Shown here: piece after piece, positions 41,495-50,930 of the stretch
Position numbering within the stretch: position 1 is the first letter of the stretch
Layout of the letters: each line of letters starts with the position of its first letter
Assembly (NCBI GenBank): GCA_016792935.1
Contig: JAEUJS010000708.1
Span: 1-64,000, forward strand
Origin: Archangium sp.
GTDB taxonomy: Bacteria > Myxococcota > Myxococcia > Myxococcales > Myxococcaceae
Length of the DNA stretch: 64,000 nt
Reading direction: 5' to 3'
Translations under genes and position numbers: made by a program
The notes under the pieces: model-generated
Databases searched by the model: none
Seen by the model: only the letters and a program-made list of their open reading frames with translations
What the model was told of the DNA's origin: nothing

Positions 41495-43987
41495 TCAGCG
41501 AACGAACGAACCCACCTGGAACACGCCGTCGTCGAGGAAGACGTGGAGCCGGAACTCGGTGCCTCCGTCTTCGATGCGCGTGCTCGACGTGAAGAGCTTG
41601 CCGCGCGTCTTGTCTTTGCGCGCCCAGGGGCGTCCGCCGTCGGGCTGAACGATTTCACGCCAGTCCATCGGGCGATTCACACCGCCGTCGGGGAACTTGT
41701 TGAGCAGCTTGCCGCTCTCATCCGTGTCCCACCGCGCGATGAAGAGCCCGTGCCTGGCGAGCGCCACCGGCCAGCCGCCGAAGTTCTCGTAGTCGACCAC
41801 GCTGAGCACCGTGCCGTCGGAACTCCCCGGCAGTGGCAGCGCGAGCTGATAGCCGCCGGGGAGGGTGAAGATGCGGCCATCGGAATAGCCGACGCGACCC
41901 AGCGCGCTGCGCGCAGTGTCGAACCACACCTCGAGCGGCTCACCACCGGCGACCGCGAGCGGCCGACTCGACCACCGCGCGGGCGAGCCACCGAAGGTCC
42001 ACTCGAAGACGTTGCGTGACGTCACGAGGTAGCCGCGCGCGCGACCGACGCCGGTGCCCAGCGGCGTTCGCTCGAGCGCGAGGCTGCGAATCGGCACCGA
42101 CGGCTCGGGCTGCAGCTGCGGCGTGAGCTCATCTTTCGATTGGTCTCCCAGCGCGTCGAGCGGGTTCTCGAGGAAGTACAGCGCGTCGTCGGCCGCGATG
42201 ACCATCGACAGCGCCCCACCGTCGGTGCCGTTGAACATCTCGCCGCCGATGCTGCGCTCGACCGGCTCGCCGGTCGACGTCACCAGCTTTGGCCCGAATT
42301 TCACTTCGCTCTTCTCTCCCACGTTCTCGTTGAGCGCGAAGCGCACCACCACGCCATCTCGCAGCACGCCCCAGCCTTCCGTGCCGTGAATCGCCGCGAA
42401 CAGCTGCACCGCGCTCTTGCCCGAGAAGTCCGCGTCTTCATCGAGCCGTCGGAAACCCGCCGGGAGCTGCCCCGCAACCGGCGGCTGGTTCACCGCGCTG
42501 TAGCGGTCGGTGATGGCGACCAGTCGCTGTGAACGTTGTCCGTCGGCGAACACCGGCGCCACCGTGACGTCGAGGGGCACGCGCTCGAGGGTCAGCGGCA
42601 ACAGCGTCGACAGCGTCTCGCCGAACCACACCTGCCCGTGGCGCCCGCCGACCGCGACGCCGCGCTGACCGGCTGCCGCGACGATGCCGAGGTTGCTCAC
42701 GTTGCCGATGCTCAGCTGCCGCGGGTCGATGGGCAGGGTGAGCGGCTCGCTCAGACACGCATCACTCGGCACCACCGCGTTGCTCCCCGTGACGCGGAAG
42801 AGCGAGGTGGGAATCTCGGTCGCGCCCGCAGCCGGCGTGCCGATGCAGAACACCTCGACTCCCAGGCCATCGGCGGGCGGGAGCGGCGTGGCGCGCTTGA
42901 GCAGCCCGCCCTTGCACGGCGTGCAGTCGGGCCACGCCAGCTGGAGCGTGTGCTCGGCGCCGTTCAAGCCGACCTGCCAGGTCGAGAGCACGCTGTTCAT
43001 CGGAGAGGTGACCGACTCGATGGCCATCAGGGTCCCGGAGCCGTTGAAGCGCAGCTGCGAGGTGGGCTCCCACGGGCCTCCGGGGAATTCGTCGAAGCCG
43101 CCGTCTCCGCGCGCCACCACCAGCGCGTTCTGCGTGAGAATGACGGCCTCGGTCTTCGGCGGGGTCGCCAGCGGCGGAGGCTCGCCCGCAAACGCGCCGC
43201 GCATCAGCACGCCGACGTCGATGGCGCCCGCATCGATGTCGAACGTTCTGCCGAACTGCAGATCCGTTCCGACGAGGACGACTTCCCCCGCGACCGGTCG
43301 CAGCATGCCCGGCTGCGGGCGCACGCCGTGGAGCAGCGGAAAGCGCTGATTGGCCGGCGGTGTGACGCGCAGCACGCGCGCCGCGTCCCCCGACACGCTC
43401 GACGGACCTGGCCCGCCGTCGATGGCCGAAAAGTAGGCGAGCTGAAAACCCGCGGGCACGCGCGGCGTCAGCCCGGCCAGCACCTGCGCTTCGACGCCCG
43501 ACCCCGTGCCGAACTCGCCCCGGTAGAACACCGCGTCGTGCAGCTGCGCCATCGGCGGATTCGGAGCGGTGCGCAGCCCCTTCTCGACCGAGACCACGAA
43601 GCGACCGTCTTCCAGCCCTGCCATGAGCGGGCCGGGCGTCGAGGTCGCCGCGCGCGCGAGGAAGGTGATGGGGCGGTCGAGCGTCAGCGGGTGGAGCGTG
43701 GCGAACTCCTCGCTCGCGAAGACCGGCAGCTTCGCGTTCCCCTCGAAGCGCGGGCCCTCGTAGAAATACGGATGACAGACGTTGTCGGTGCCGCACACGT
43801 CGCCGGCCACGCACACCGCGTCGCGCACGCCGAGGCCCGCGTTGAAGTCACAGGGAAACGCGTTGCCCTTGTCGAAGAAGATGCCGGTGCACGCCGCGAA
43901 GAGCAGCGCTGCGCTGACCAGGCTGCGTGGTGAGCGAAGCGAGCGCAGGTGGCCCAAATCGAACCGACTGAGCAGAAGGCGCCGCAT
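41495..43987 (-). CDS. Large lipoprotein of unknown function
   Basis: This 830-residue lipoprotein has a lipobox after SAALLFAACTG. A Cys-rich segment follows (PCDFNAGLG, CVAGDVCG, NVCHPYFYE), a pattern often seen at the N-terminus of surface lipoproteins. The remainder is mainly beta, with repeated strand-turn patterns such as EVVLVGTD and GVVVRFALNENV, which may form beta-propeller-like repeats. No enzyme motif is visible. ATG at 43987 is used (overlap TGATG with the upstream CsgG/FlgO-like gene); GTG at 43990 is in frame. The pair may act together at the outer membrane. Confidence 0.68.
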   Translation of the reverse strand: MRRLLLSRFDLGHLRSLRSPRSLVSAALLFAACTGIFFDKGNAFPCDFNAGLGVRDAVCVAGDVCGTDNVCHPYFYEGPRFEGNAKLPVFASEEFATLHPLTLDRPITFLARAATSTPGPLMAGLEDGRFVVSVEKGLRTAPNPPMAQLHDAVFYRGEFGTGSGVEAQVLAGLTPRVPAGFQLAYFSAIDGGPGPSSVSGDAARVLRVTPPANQRFPLLHGVRPQPGMLRPVAGEVVLVGTDLQFGRTFDIDAGAIDVGVLMRGAFAGEPPPLATPPKTEAVILTQNALVVARGDGGFDEFPGGPWEPTSQLRFNGSGTLMAIESVTSPMNSVLSTWQVGLNGAEHTLQLAWPDCTPCKGGLLKRATPLPPADGLGVEVFCIGTPAAGATEIPTSLFRVTGSNAVVPSDACLSEPLTLPIDPRQLSIGNVSNLGIVAAAGQRGVAVGGRHGQVWFGETLSTLLPLTLERVPLDVTVAPVFADGQRSQRLVAITDRYSAVNQPPVAGQLPAGFRRLDEDADFSGKSAVQLFAAIHGTEGWGVLRDGVVVRFALNENVGEKSEVKFGPKLVTSTGEPVERSIGGEMFNGTDGGALSMVIAADDALYFLENPLDALGDQSKDELTPQLQPEPSVPIRSLALERTPLGTGVGRARGYLVTSRNVFEWTFGGSPARWSSRPLAVAGGEPLEVWFDTARSALGRVGYSDGRIFTLPGGYQLALPLPGSSDGTVLSVVDYENFGGWPVALARHGLFIARWDTDESGKLLNKFPDGGVNRPMDWREIVQPDGGRPWARKDKTRGKLFTSSTRIEDGGTEFRLHVFLDDGVFQVGSFVR

Positions 43988-44853
43988 CACCAGAACCCTC
44001 CCGCGAACGCGAGGCCTGAAGGCGTCGGCACCAGGCGCAGGCTGATGCGGGTGCGCGCGTCGTCAGGCGGCATCAGCCACACGCCCAGCCCGATGAGAAT
44101 CGCTCCCGCGGCCATCACGCCGATGCCCACGGCCTTCTGAATCGTCAGCGCGTTCTGTTGCTGCACGTAGAAGTCGCGCGGACGCAGGCTCACGCCGCTG
44201 CAGCGACCACCATCCGACACGCCGCCGGGGCAGAGCTCTTCGTTGAGCTGTGATTCCCGCGAGAGCGCCAGCACCTCGACCGCGCCACCCGAGAGCAGCG
44301 TCGCGGCGCCGACGACCAGAACGGTGAACGGCAACACGCGAGAGGGCGGCGGCGGCAGCGGAGACCCCGTCGCTTCCGACGCGGCGTACGGAATCAGGTC
44401 ACGAATCGCCTCGAGCGAGCCGGCCAGCTTGCTCGAGCGGCTGGCGGTCGCCGACTTCTCGGTGTCGATCATCTGCAGCGTGAGCTGGTACGCGCTCCCG
44501 ACGCGCGCCAGCTGACCGGAGAGCACGAAGCGCGCTGCCACCAACTTCGACAAGTCCACGCCGCACGCCATCGGGTCGCTCTCGCACACGCCGAAGAGCT
44601 GCCGCTGACGGTCCGCTCCGAGCAGCGTCTGAATGTCGCGCGGCCCGAGCACTTCGAAGAAGCCTCGGCCCGCGAGGTACGTCACCACCGCGTCGCCGAC
44701 GGCTTGCGCCTCTTCAGGCGACACCTTCTGCGCGGTGAATTCGTTCACCACCAGGCGCGGCTTCGCGGACGGATTTGATGGCGCGGCTGGAGCGTCGGCG
44801 GCGGCCGCGCTCAACGCCAGGAGACACACTGCGACCGTGACTGACCGGGGCAT
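43987..44853 (-). CDS. CsgG/FlgO-like periplasmic protein with two membrane segments
   Basis: This 288-residue protein has a Sec signal (VAVCLLALSAAAADAP) and a domain (about 35-150) resembling the CsgG/FlgO-type alpha-beta fold: RLVVNEFTAQKVSPEEAQAV, VVTYLAGRGFFEVLGPRDIQ and ARFVLSGQLARVGSAYQL. Two hydrophobic segments near 180-200 and 240-262 anchor it, and the C-terminus is beta-rich (RISLRLVPTPSGLAF). The start at 44853 is divergent from the rightward gene at 44918. Its stop overlaps the next gene's start, suggesting a surface-export or assembly pair. Specific function is unknown. Confidence 0.65.
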   Translation of the reverse strand: MPRSVTVAVCLLALSAAAADAPAAPSNPSAKPRLVVNEFTAQKVSPEEAQAVGDAVVTYLAGRGFFEVLGPRDIQTLLGADRQRQLFGVCESDPMACGVDLSKLVAARFVLSGQLARVGSAYQLTLQMIDTEKSATASRSSKLAGSLEAIRDLIPYAASEATGSPLPPPPSRVLPFTVLVVGAATLLSGGAVEVLALSRESQLNEELCPGGVSDGGRCSGVSLRPRDFYVQQQNALTIQKAVGIGVMAAGAILIGLGVWLMPPDDARTRISLRLVPTPSGLAFAGGFW

Positions 44854-44917
44854 GGCTGGACCGTACCTGAAGCAACACGCGACGCCCCGGAGAGTTGCGT
44901 TTTGCGCCACACTTTGC

Positions 44918-46051
44918 GTGCCCTTGAGTTTGCCGACCGACGAAGACTTGAAGCGCACGCTCGAAGGCGGCGCCGACGACCTCGAGGCCGCGCGGCTGCG
45001 TCTCGACGCGCTGGTGCCGGCCATCGAGAGCTGGCGCTGGCGCACGCGGGTGCGGGAAGTCGCCGACATCGCGCGCGCGGTGGTGCGCTCGCTCCCCGAG
45101 TTGAGGCCGCTGGTCGCGCGCACGCGCCGTCGCGCCACGGCGGAGAACTGGAACAAGTCGAGCAAGCTCCGCGCGCTGGTAGAACGCGTGCACGCGCAGT
45201 TGCTCGCGCTCGACCAGGCGGTCGTGTCTCGCGAATACGAGACGCTCGAGGCGCTGTTGCTCGCCACCGTCGGGCTGACGCGCAAGGTCGCCATTCACGA
45301 GCGCGAGACCGCGGCCGTCGAGGTGCTCGACGCCGAAGACCCGCTCGTGGCGCGGCTGCAGCGCTTTCAAGAAGAGGTGGCGAAGGTCTTCGGTCGCCCG
45401 CGCGGTGGTTCGCGCACCGTGGCCTTCACCTACGACGACCACGAGCGTCTGCGGCCGCTCTGGCGTGACGGAGAGAACGCGCTCGCCGAAGCGTGGGCGC
45501 GCATCGCGAAGGTGGACAGCACCGGAGGCGTCGAGCGGTGGCTCAAGGGCCGCGCGGCCGTCGCGCCACGGCAGTCCGCGCGCCTCAAGCGCAATGGCCC
45601 GAGCGTGCTCGCTGCGGCTGAGTTCTGGCGCTCGCACGCGCTGGCGCTGCGCACGCAGTACGTGACGGAACACTTCGCGCCGCTCCGCGTTCAGGAAGAG
45701 GAAGAGAGCGAGGCGCTCAAGTTCGTGTTGCTGCGCCACACCGACGGCGCGGCGGTGCTCGGTGAAGACGCGCGCGCGGCGCTGCTGATGCTGGCGCACG
45801 AGTTGATGGGCGGTGCGCCGGGCCGCGTGCCGCTGACCGGAGGAGTCACGCGCGTTCGCGAGTGGGCCGCGCTCGCCGACACGTTGCCGCGTGGTGACGA
45901 AGATTGGGTGAGGCTGCGCGAGTCGTTGCGCGTGGTGATGTCGCGCACGGTGTCTCCGGTGCTGCCGCCACTGAAACGCGTCGCCGGTGTTCCTCCCCGC
46001 AAGTTGGAGCAGACGCTGGCGGACTTCTTTCCTCCTCCCACGCGGACGTGA
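44918..46051 (+). CDS. Unrecognised cytoplasmic protein rich in Arg and Leu
   Basis: This 377-residue protein is almost entirely helical with many Arg/Glu pairs, no signal peptide or membrane segment and no familiar motif. The GTG at 44918 (MPLSLPTDEDLK) is used; an ATG at 44852 is in frame but would overlap the divergent promoter. It is followed 12 bases later by the small secreted-protein gene. Function is unknown; the composition would fit a structural or scaffolding role. Confidence 0.55.
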   Translation: MPLSLPTDEDLKRTLEGGADDLEAARLRLDALVPAIESWRWRTRVREVADIARAVVRSLPELRPLVARTRRRATAENWNKSSKLRALVERVHAQLLALDQAVVSREYETLEALLLATVGLTRKVAIHERETAAVEVLDAEDPLVARLQRFQEEVAKVFGRPRGGSRTVAFTYDDHERLRPLWRDGENALAEAWARIAKVDSTGGVERWLKGRAAVAPRQSARLKRNGPSVLAAAEFWRSHALALRTQYVTEHFAPLRVQEEEESEALKFVLLRHTDGAAVLGEDARAALLMLAHELMGGAPGRVPLTGGVTRVREWAALADTLPRGDEDWVRLRESLRVVMSRTVSPVLPPLKRVAGVPPRKLEQTLADFFPPPTRT

Positions 46052-46063
46052 GAGAACGCCGCC

Positions 46064-46633
46064 ATGAAGCGCGTGATCTTTCTGAGCGTGTGTGTCCTCT
46101 CTCTGGTGGCGGTTGGTGCGCCGAAGAAGAAGAAGGGGCCGCCGCCTCCGCCTCCGCCGGTGACCGAGCCGATGCCGAAGGTGAGCGAAGCGCTCGGAGA
46201 CACGGTGCTCAACGGCATCGCGAACGCCACGAAGGTGCAGGTCTTTCGCGTCGCTGATTCGGGCGGTCTGCGGCCCGACCCCGCGAAGGCGATTCTGAGC
46301 GACTTCATTCGCGGCAACCCCGGCAACGAGCTCGACGCCAGGGCGCTCGAGGGCCTGCGCTCGATGCTCTACGACGACAAGAGTTACAAGTTCGAGAGCG
46401 ACGTCGCGAAGTGCCGCTTCGTGCCGCACCTCTCGTTTCAGATGCAGGTCGGGCTCGAGACGCTCGAGGCGGTGGTGAGCTTCTCGTGCAACCAGGTGCT
46501 CTTCGCGCTCGGCAAGCAGGGTGGCCGCTGGGTGCCGCAGGGCACGTTCGACGTGAAGCCCGCGCGCAAGAAGCTGCTCGAACTCGCGAAGGCGACGCTC
46601 CCGCAGGACAAAGAGACTCAGGCGCTGAAGTGA
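46064..46633 (+). CDS. Small exported protein with poly-proline linker
   Basis: This 189-residue protein has a Sec signal (VIFLSVCVLSLVAVGAP), a Lys-rich then seven-proline linker (KKKKGPPPPPPP) and a globular domain from about 40 with two Cys (AKCRFV, FSCNQV), probably disulfide-bonded. The ATG at 46064 has GAGAG upstream. I do not recognise the family. It follows the unknown helical gene closely and may share its transcript. Confidence 0.6.
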   Translation: MKRVIFLSVCVLSLVAVGAPKKKKGPPPPPPPVTEPMPKVSEALGDTVLNGIANATKVQVFRVADSGGLRPDPAKAILSDFIRGNPGNELDARALEGLRSMLYDDKSYKFESDVAKCRFVPHLSFQMQVGLETLEAVVSFSCNQVLFALGKQGGRWVPQGTFDVKPARKKLLELAKATLPQDKETQALK

Positions 46634-46636
46634 GCT

Positions 46637-46652
46637 GAGACACGCGTGTCTC
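46637..46652 (+). repeat. Perfect 16-base palindrome after a stop codon
   Basis: GAGACACGCGTGTCTC begins four bases after the stop at 46633. It can form a 6-bp stem with a CGCG loop or serve as a protein-binding palindrome. A similar copy (GAGACGCGCGTGTT) lies at 46688-46701. No T-run follows, so an intrinsic terminator is not supported. Confidence 0.5.
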
Positions 46653-46761
46653 TCGCTCGATGAGAATGGACGTGGCGTCCGTCGGCGGAGACGCGCGTGT
46701 TGCGAAATCCCAGTGACGACATGAGCGCGCGCTGGTCGCTGGCTTGCTCGAGCGACTGTGC

Positions 46762-47847
46762 ATGCGAGTCACTCCTCTTCTTTCCAATGTGGTTGGTGCG
46801 GTCGAAACCGAACCGTTCGTGCGAGCGCGTCCGAGCGCGTACGCCGCGACCGACGAGCAACTCCGCGCAATCAGAAGGATGTCAGACGCGGCCACTACGC
46901 TCGCTCGCGTGCTCACGACGCGACCGGAACTGACTCCGCAGCTCGGCGGTGGAAACAGCAGCGCGAAGTTGTTGCAGCTCATCGCCGACAAGGAACTCTC
47001 GCGAGGGCTCGCGCCGCTCTCGGTCGCCATCGGCGCCAACGACACCATTCGCCGCAACGTCGATGGAACGCTGACGCTGAGCTCGCCGCCGAACGCGCCG
47101 GTGGTGCTCCACGACCGACACGGTGACCTCGCGCGCTTGTTGTCGACCGCGGGTCCGTTGCTCGAGGCGCTCCACGAGACGACGCTCGAGACGTTTCTCT
47201 CGGAAGCCGTTCACGCGCACTACACGCGCGAGGGGTTCGACGGTGGTGCGACGGCGCTCAACGAGCGCGGCGGCAATGCGTTCAGCTACGCGACGATTCA
47301 GCAGGTGCTCGCGTCGGATGATCCTTCGCAGCGTGGCATCGAGTGTCTCGCGTCGGCCGCGGTGCACCTGTGGAAGTCGATGGGGCTGATTCCGCCCGAG
47401 CTCGACCGGCGCGAATTCGAAGACCGGTACACCTCGATTCACGGCGGACGCGGTGGCGTGCGACTGGGCCACGAGTTCGACAAGTCGCTGCGCGGCTTTC
47501 CTTCCTCCAATCCAGTGGACCGCCGCGTCGACGCGACCGGCACCGCGGAGTTCGCAAATCTCTTGCGTCACGACGACTGGGCGAAGCTCACCGGTGCATC
47601 GCGTGGTCGCTACGTCGTGCGCGCGCTCGCCGACACCAACGCGTTGCTCGAACACTTCGCGCGCGGCGGCGCCGGCGTGCGCACCTCGTGGGATGACAAC
47701 GGCCACTACTTCGTCATCAGCGGCGCGCGCCTGGAGCACGGCGTGTTGTTGATCAACGTCGACGATTCACTGCGGCGTCTGCCGGTGAAGTCCGTCGTCG
47801 AATACACGCCGGTGCTCCACACGCGCTTCTGGACGCTCGAGCGCTGA
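46762..47847 (+). CDS. Unrecognised protein
   Basis: This 361-residue protein (ATG at 46762; TTG at 46744 in frame) has no obvious signal peptide and no membrane segment. It contains a hydrophobic alpha-helical N-terminal region and a beta-rich C-terminal end (GARLEHGVLLINVDDSLRRL). I do not recognise it. SRGRYVVRALADTNALLEHF and GHYFVISGARLE suggest a compact domain near the end. It is convergent with the acetyltransferase and separated from it by a terminator-like hairpin. Function is unknown. Confidence 0.55.
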   Translation: MRVTPLLSNVVGAVETEPFVRARPSAYAATDEQLRAIRRMSDAATTLARVLTTRPELTPQLGGGNSSAKLLQLIADKELSRGLAPLSVAIGANDTIRRNVDGTLTLSSPPNAPVVLHDRHGDLARLLSTAGPLLEALHETTLETFLSEAVHAHYTREGFDGGATALNERGGNAFSYATIQQVLASDDPSQRGIECLASAAVHLWKSMGLIPPELDRREFEDRYTSIHGGRGGVRLGHEFDKSLRGFPSSNPVDRRVDATGTAEFANLLRHDDWAKLTGASRGRYVVRALADTNALLEHFARGGAGVRTSWDDNGHYFVISGARLEHGVLLINVDDSLRRLPVKSVVEYTPVLHTRFWTLER

Positions 47848-47855
47848 AACACCAA

Positions 47856-47884
47856 CGCCCTGACCTCGGTGAGAGATCAGGGCG
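47856..47884 (+). terminator. Bidirectional hairpin between convergent genes
   Basis: CGCCCTGA (47856-47863) pairs with TCAGGGCG (47877-47884), extended by three inner base pairs, with a 5-base loop. It sits between convergent genes ending at 47847 and 47920, where a shared terminator is expected. No strong T-run follows, so termination efficiency is uncertain. Confidence 0.5.
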
Positions 47885-47919
47885 CCCATGCACCGCGGAG
47901 AAGTGAGCGAAGGAACTCT

Positions 47920-48441
47920 TCAGAGCTCGCGGCTCATCAGCAAGCGGAGCTTGCCGCTCTTCTTCGACACCACCGTCGCAACCGTGGTGAAGCCGGCCTT
48001 GCGGTAAAAGCTGACAGCGGGACCATTCGCGGGGTCGACGCGCAGCGCGAGCGTCTTGCGATTCATGTCGCGCGCCATCGAGAGCCCCTGCTCGAGCATC
48101 ACGTGGCCCAGCCCCTTCTGGCGGAACTCGACCTTCACCACGATGTTGCGCAGGTACGCCGCGCCGGGCACCGGGCCGTCACGCTCGATGGTCACGTAGC
48201 CCGCGAGGCCGCCGTTCAGTTTTCCGACCGAGATGAAGGGCCGCAGCTTGGTGAGCGCCTCGAGCGATTCGGCCTGCGTCTCGCCGCGCGACTTCCACGG
48301 GTCTGAACCCGAGCGAAGCTGCGCGAGCAAGTTCATGTCTTCATCGGTGGGCTGAGCGAACTTGACCTGCTTCCAGTCCGTCGGGACCGGCATCGGAGGC
48401 GTCACTGCAGCGCCTGCCGAGTCCAGCTGCTTTTCAGTCAT
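47920..48441 (-). CDS. GNAT-family N-acetyltransferase
   Basis: This 173-residue cytoplasmic protein has the GNAT fold. Motif A is VKVEFRQKGLGHVMLE, with the acetyl-CoA pyrophosphate loop QKGLGH, and motif B NGPAVSFYRKAGFTTV. The N-terminal strands IERDGPVPGAAYLRNI are standard. The ATG at 48441 (MTEKQLDS) is preceded by AGGAGAGGT, a strong ribosome site. It is divergent from the MglA-like GTPase across 222 bases. Substrate is unknown; GNAT proteins acetylate amines on antibiotics, proteins or metabolites. Confidence 0.85.
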   Translation of the reverse strand: MTEKQLDSAGAAVTPPMPVPTDWKQVKFAQPTDEDMNLLAQLRSGSDPWKSRGETQAESLEALTKLRPFISVGKLNGGLAGYVTIERDGPVPGAAYLRNIVVKVEFRQKGLGHVMLEQGLSMARDMNRKTLALRVDPANGPAVSFYRKAGFTTVATVVSKKSGKLRLLMSREL

Positions 48442-48663
48442 TTCGTTACCTCTCCTGAGGTGTTGCTCGGCCTGGTTCCTGATCCTAACCACCAAGTTCA
48501 ACGGCGTGCACGAGCAGACATTTCATGACGGCCACTCTGCTGAGCATGTGTGTGCGTAAGGCCGACAGTGGCCACCGCGCATCAGGAATACGGATGGCGT
48601 GCTGATCTGGTTCCGTCTCTTCGTTCTTGGTGAGTCAGGGCAACGCGTGGAGACTCCCGCGAC

Positions 48664-49374
48664 GTGCAACTGAATCACGCGCAGCGCGAGCTCACGGTCA
48701 AGATCGTCTATTACGGCCCCGGTCTTTCGGGGAAGACGACCAACCTGCAGATGGTGCATCAGCGCACGAGCCCCGAAGTGCGCGGGCGCCTGCTGACGGT
48801 CGAGACGCATGACGACCGCACGCTGTTCTTCGACCTCCTCCCCGTCTTCTTCAGCACCGCCAACGGCTTCAAGGTGAAGGTGAAGTTGTTCACGGTGCCT
48901 GGCCAGGTGATTCACAACGCCACGCGCCGCATCGTCTTGCAGGGTGCTGACGCGGTGGCCTTCATCGCCGACAGCCGCCGTTCCGCCGCGCAGGAGAACA
49001 ACGCGTACTGGAAGAACCTGCAGGAGAACATGCGGGAGAACAACCTCGACCCCGCGCAGACGCCGATCATCATCCAGTACAACAAGCGAGATCTCCCCGA
49101 CACCAAGACGGACGCGGAGATCGAAGAGACACGCAAGAAGGGCAAGGAGCCCGTCGTCGGAGCCATCGCCATTCGCGGCGTCGGCGTGCTCGAGACGCTC
49201 TTCGCGGTATTGCAGTCGGCGTATCGCTCGCTCGAGGCGCGCGCGTCGCTGAGCAAGGCGATTGGCCTGACCGAGAAGGAATTCCTCACCCAGGTCTTCG
49301 CCAACATCGACGTGACCGGCACCGAGCTCGAAAAAGTGCTGCCGCAGCGCGCGCCGCAGGGAGCCAAGCCGTGA
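48664..49374 (+). CDS. MglA-like Ras-family GTPase
   Basis: This 236-residue protein resembles MglA, the polarity GTPase of myxobacteria. The P-loop is YYGPGLSGKTTNLQ, the next element DDRTLFFDLLPV, the switch II region FTVPGQVIHNATRR, and the guanine-specificity motif NKRDL; the sequence AFIADSRRSAAQ after switch II is as in MglA. In myxobacteria, MglA cycles with MglB to set cell polarity and drive motility; no mglB is here. The C-terminal extension (about 185-236) is longer than in MglA. Start is GTG 48664. It is coupled to the PocR-type kinase (GTGA overlap), and an actin-related gene follows. Confidence 0.85.
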   Translation: MQLNHAQRELTVKIVYYGPGLSGKTTNLQMVHQRTSPEVRGRLLTVETHDDRTLFFDLLPVFFSTANGFKVKVKLFTVPGQVIHNATRRIVLQGADAVAFIADSRRSAAQENNAYWKNLQENMRENNLDPAQTPIIIQYNKRDLPDTKTDAEIEETRKKGKEPVVGAIAIRGVGVLETLFAVLQSAYRSLEARASLSKAIGLTEKEFLTQVFANIDVTGTELEKVLPQRAPQGAKP

Positions 49375-50846
49375 GGCAGGGCGAGTCCGTTCTCCAGCGG
49401 CGCATCTCGTTGAGCGAGATGCTCGACACCGAGTCCTTCACCGAGGTGGTGAAGGGCTTCGTCGAGTTGTACCGCGTCGGCATCAAGGTCTTCGACGACA
49501 AGGGCGGGAAGATCGCCGACATCAAGATCGGCAACGGTGACTTCTGCGGCTACGTGTTTTCGTTTCCGGAAGGGCGTCGTCGCTGCACCGCCACCGTCGG
49601 TCGCGTGAAAGATGGACCGCTCGGGCTGTCGCACGGCGCGCGCTTGCCGGTGCTCGAGCCAGATCAGGTGCCACACGCGAAGGGCATGCTCACCGTCCCG
49701 TGCTTCACGGGGCTGCGCTACCTCATCGTTCCCATTCTCTGGGAAGGCGACACGCTCGGTCGCGTGGTGTTCGGCCCGTTCTTCCCCGACGACTTGCGCG
49801 ACTTCGCGCCGAAGACGCTCACCGAAATCTCCGAAGGCTTCGACGTCGGCAACGCGAAGTCGCTGGTCGAGAAGGTGCGTCGCGCTCCGGAAGGCACCAT
49901 CGCGCGCGTGATGCTGCACTTCGGGCAGCTGCTGCAGACGATGTTGTTCGGCGGCCAGAAGATGTTCCTCACCTCGCAGCTGCACATCGAGGCCACGCTC
50001 GACAGCAACCGCGAGCTGGAAGAGCGGAACAAGCGGCTCGAAGACGCGAACACCAAGCTCAAGGAGCTCGACCGGCTGAAGAGCGCGTTCCTCGCCACGG
50101 TCAGTCACGAGCTGCGCACGCCGCTGACCAGCATCATCGGGTACTCGGAGATGCTCGCTGAAGGGCTCGCCGGCGCGCTCAACGGTGAGCAGCTCGACTA
50201 CGTGCGCACCATCATGGAGAAGGGCGAGACGCTGCTGAAGTTGATCAGCAGCATCCTCGACATCTCGCAGATCGAAGCCGGCAAGGTGCGCCTCAACTTC
50301 GAGCCGATGGATGCGCTGGAGCTGATCAATTCGTCGGTGAGCTCGCTCAAGCCCCAGACCGCGAAGAAGGGCGTGGTGCTCGAGGCGAAGTTGCCGCCGC
50401 GCATGGCGATGGTCACCGGAGACCGAGATCGTCTGCGTCAGGTCATCGTCAACCTGCTGACCAACGCGGTGAAGTTCACGCCCAAGGGCGGCAAGGTGTC
50501 GGTCACGCTCACCGAGATTCAGCAGCAGCCTGACTTGAACTCACCGGGCTACCGCATCCTCGTCGAAGACTCGGGCGTCGGCATTCCGGCTGATCAATTC
50601 GACAAGATCTTCCACAGCTTCTACCAGGTCGATTCTTCGTCGACGCGCGAGTACGGCGGCGCGGGTCTCGGCCTCGCCATCGTGAAGAGCTTCGTCGAAG
50701 GCCACGGCGGCGTGGTGCGCGTCGCCAGTGAGATGGGCAAGGGCAGTCGCTTCACGCTCGTGCTGCCGGTGACTCCAGGGAGTCAGCAGCAGGTGCTCAT
50801 CACACCGCCCGTCACGCACGTCGGCCCAGCAGACGACCGGTTCTAA
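49371..50846 (+). CDS. Histidine kinase with PocR-type sensor domain
   Basis: This 491-residue kinase has no membrane segment. Residues about 18-165 resemble the PocR sensory domain, with FVELYRVGIKVFDDKGGKIAD, the Cys pair in DFCGYVF and RRRCTATV, and VPCFTGLRYLIVPILWEG. A coiled-coil linker (about 205-232) follows, then the H-box FLATVSHELRTPLTSIIG, N-box VNLLTNAVKFTPKGG, G1 DSGVGIP and G2 GGAGLGLAIVKSF. Thus it is a complete cytoplasmic kinase sensing a small ligand or metal. Its GTG start overlaps the GTPase stop, so the two are probably made together. No response regulator is adjacent. Confidence 0.85.
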   Translation: MRQGESVLQRRISLSEMLDTESFTEVVKGFVELYRVGIKVFDDKGGKIADIKIGNGDFCGYVFSFPEGRRRCTATVGRVKDGPLGLSHGARLPVLEPDQVPHAKGMLTVPCFTGLRYLIVPILWEGDTLGRVVFGPFFPDDLRDFAPKTLTEISEGFDVGNAKSLVEKVRRAPEGTIARVMLHFGQLLQTMLFGGQKMFLTSQLHIEATLDSNRELEERNKRLEDANTKLKELDRLKSAFLATVSHELRTPLTSIIGYSEMLAEGLAGALNGEQLDYVRTIMEKGETLLKLISSILDISQIEAGKVRLNFEPMDALELINSSVSSLKPQTAKKGVVLEAKLPPRMAMVTGDRDRLRQVIVNLLTNAVKFTPKGGKVSVTLTEIQQQPDLNSPGYRILVEDSGVGIPADQFDKIFHSFYQVDSSSTREYGGAGLGLAIVKSFVEGHGGVVRVASEMGKGSRFTLVLPVTPGSQQQVLITPPVTHVGPADDRF

Positions 50847-50930
50847 GCCGTTACGACTTTCGTTTAGGCGCCTCTGGCGATTCGTCTTCTGTGGTGAAGG
50901 CGCACGTCGAGTGTCCGTAACATCTCGCAC

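Noticed and set aside
48530-48573. 7-base inverted repeat (GGCCACT/AGTGGCC) between the acetyltransferase and GTPase genes
   Set aside because: Too short and widely spaced to separate from chance in GC-rich DNA.
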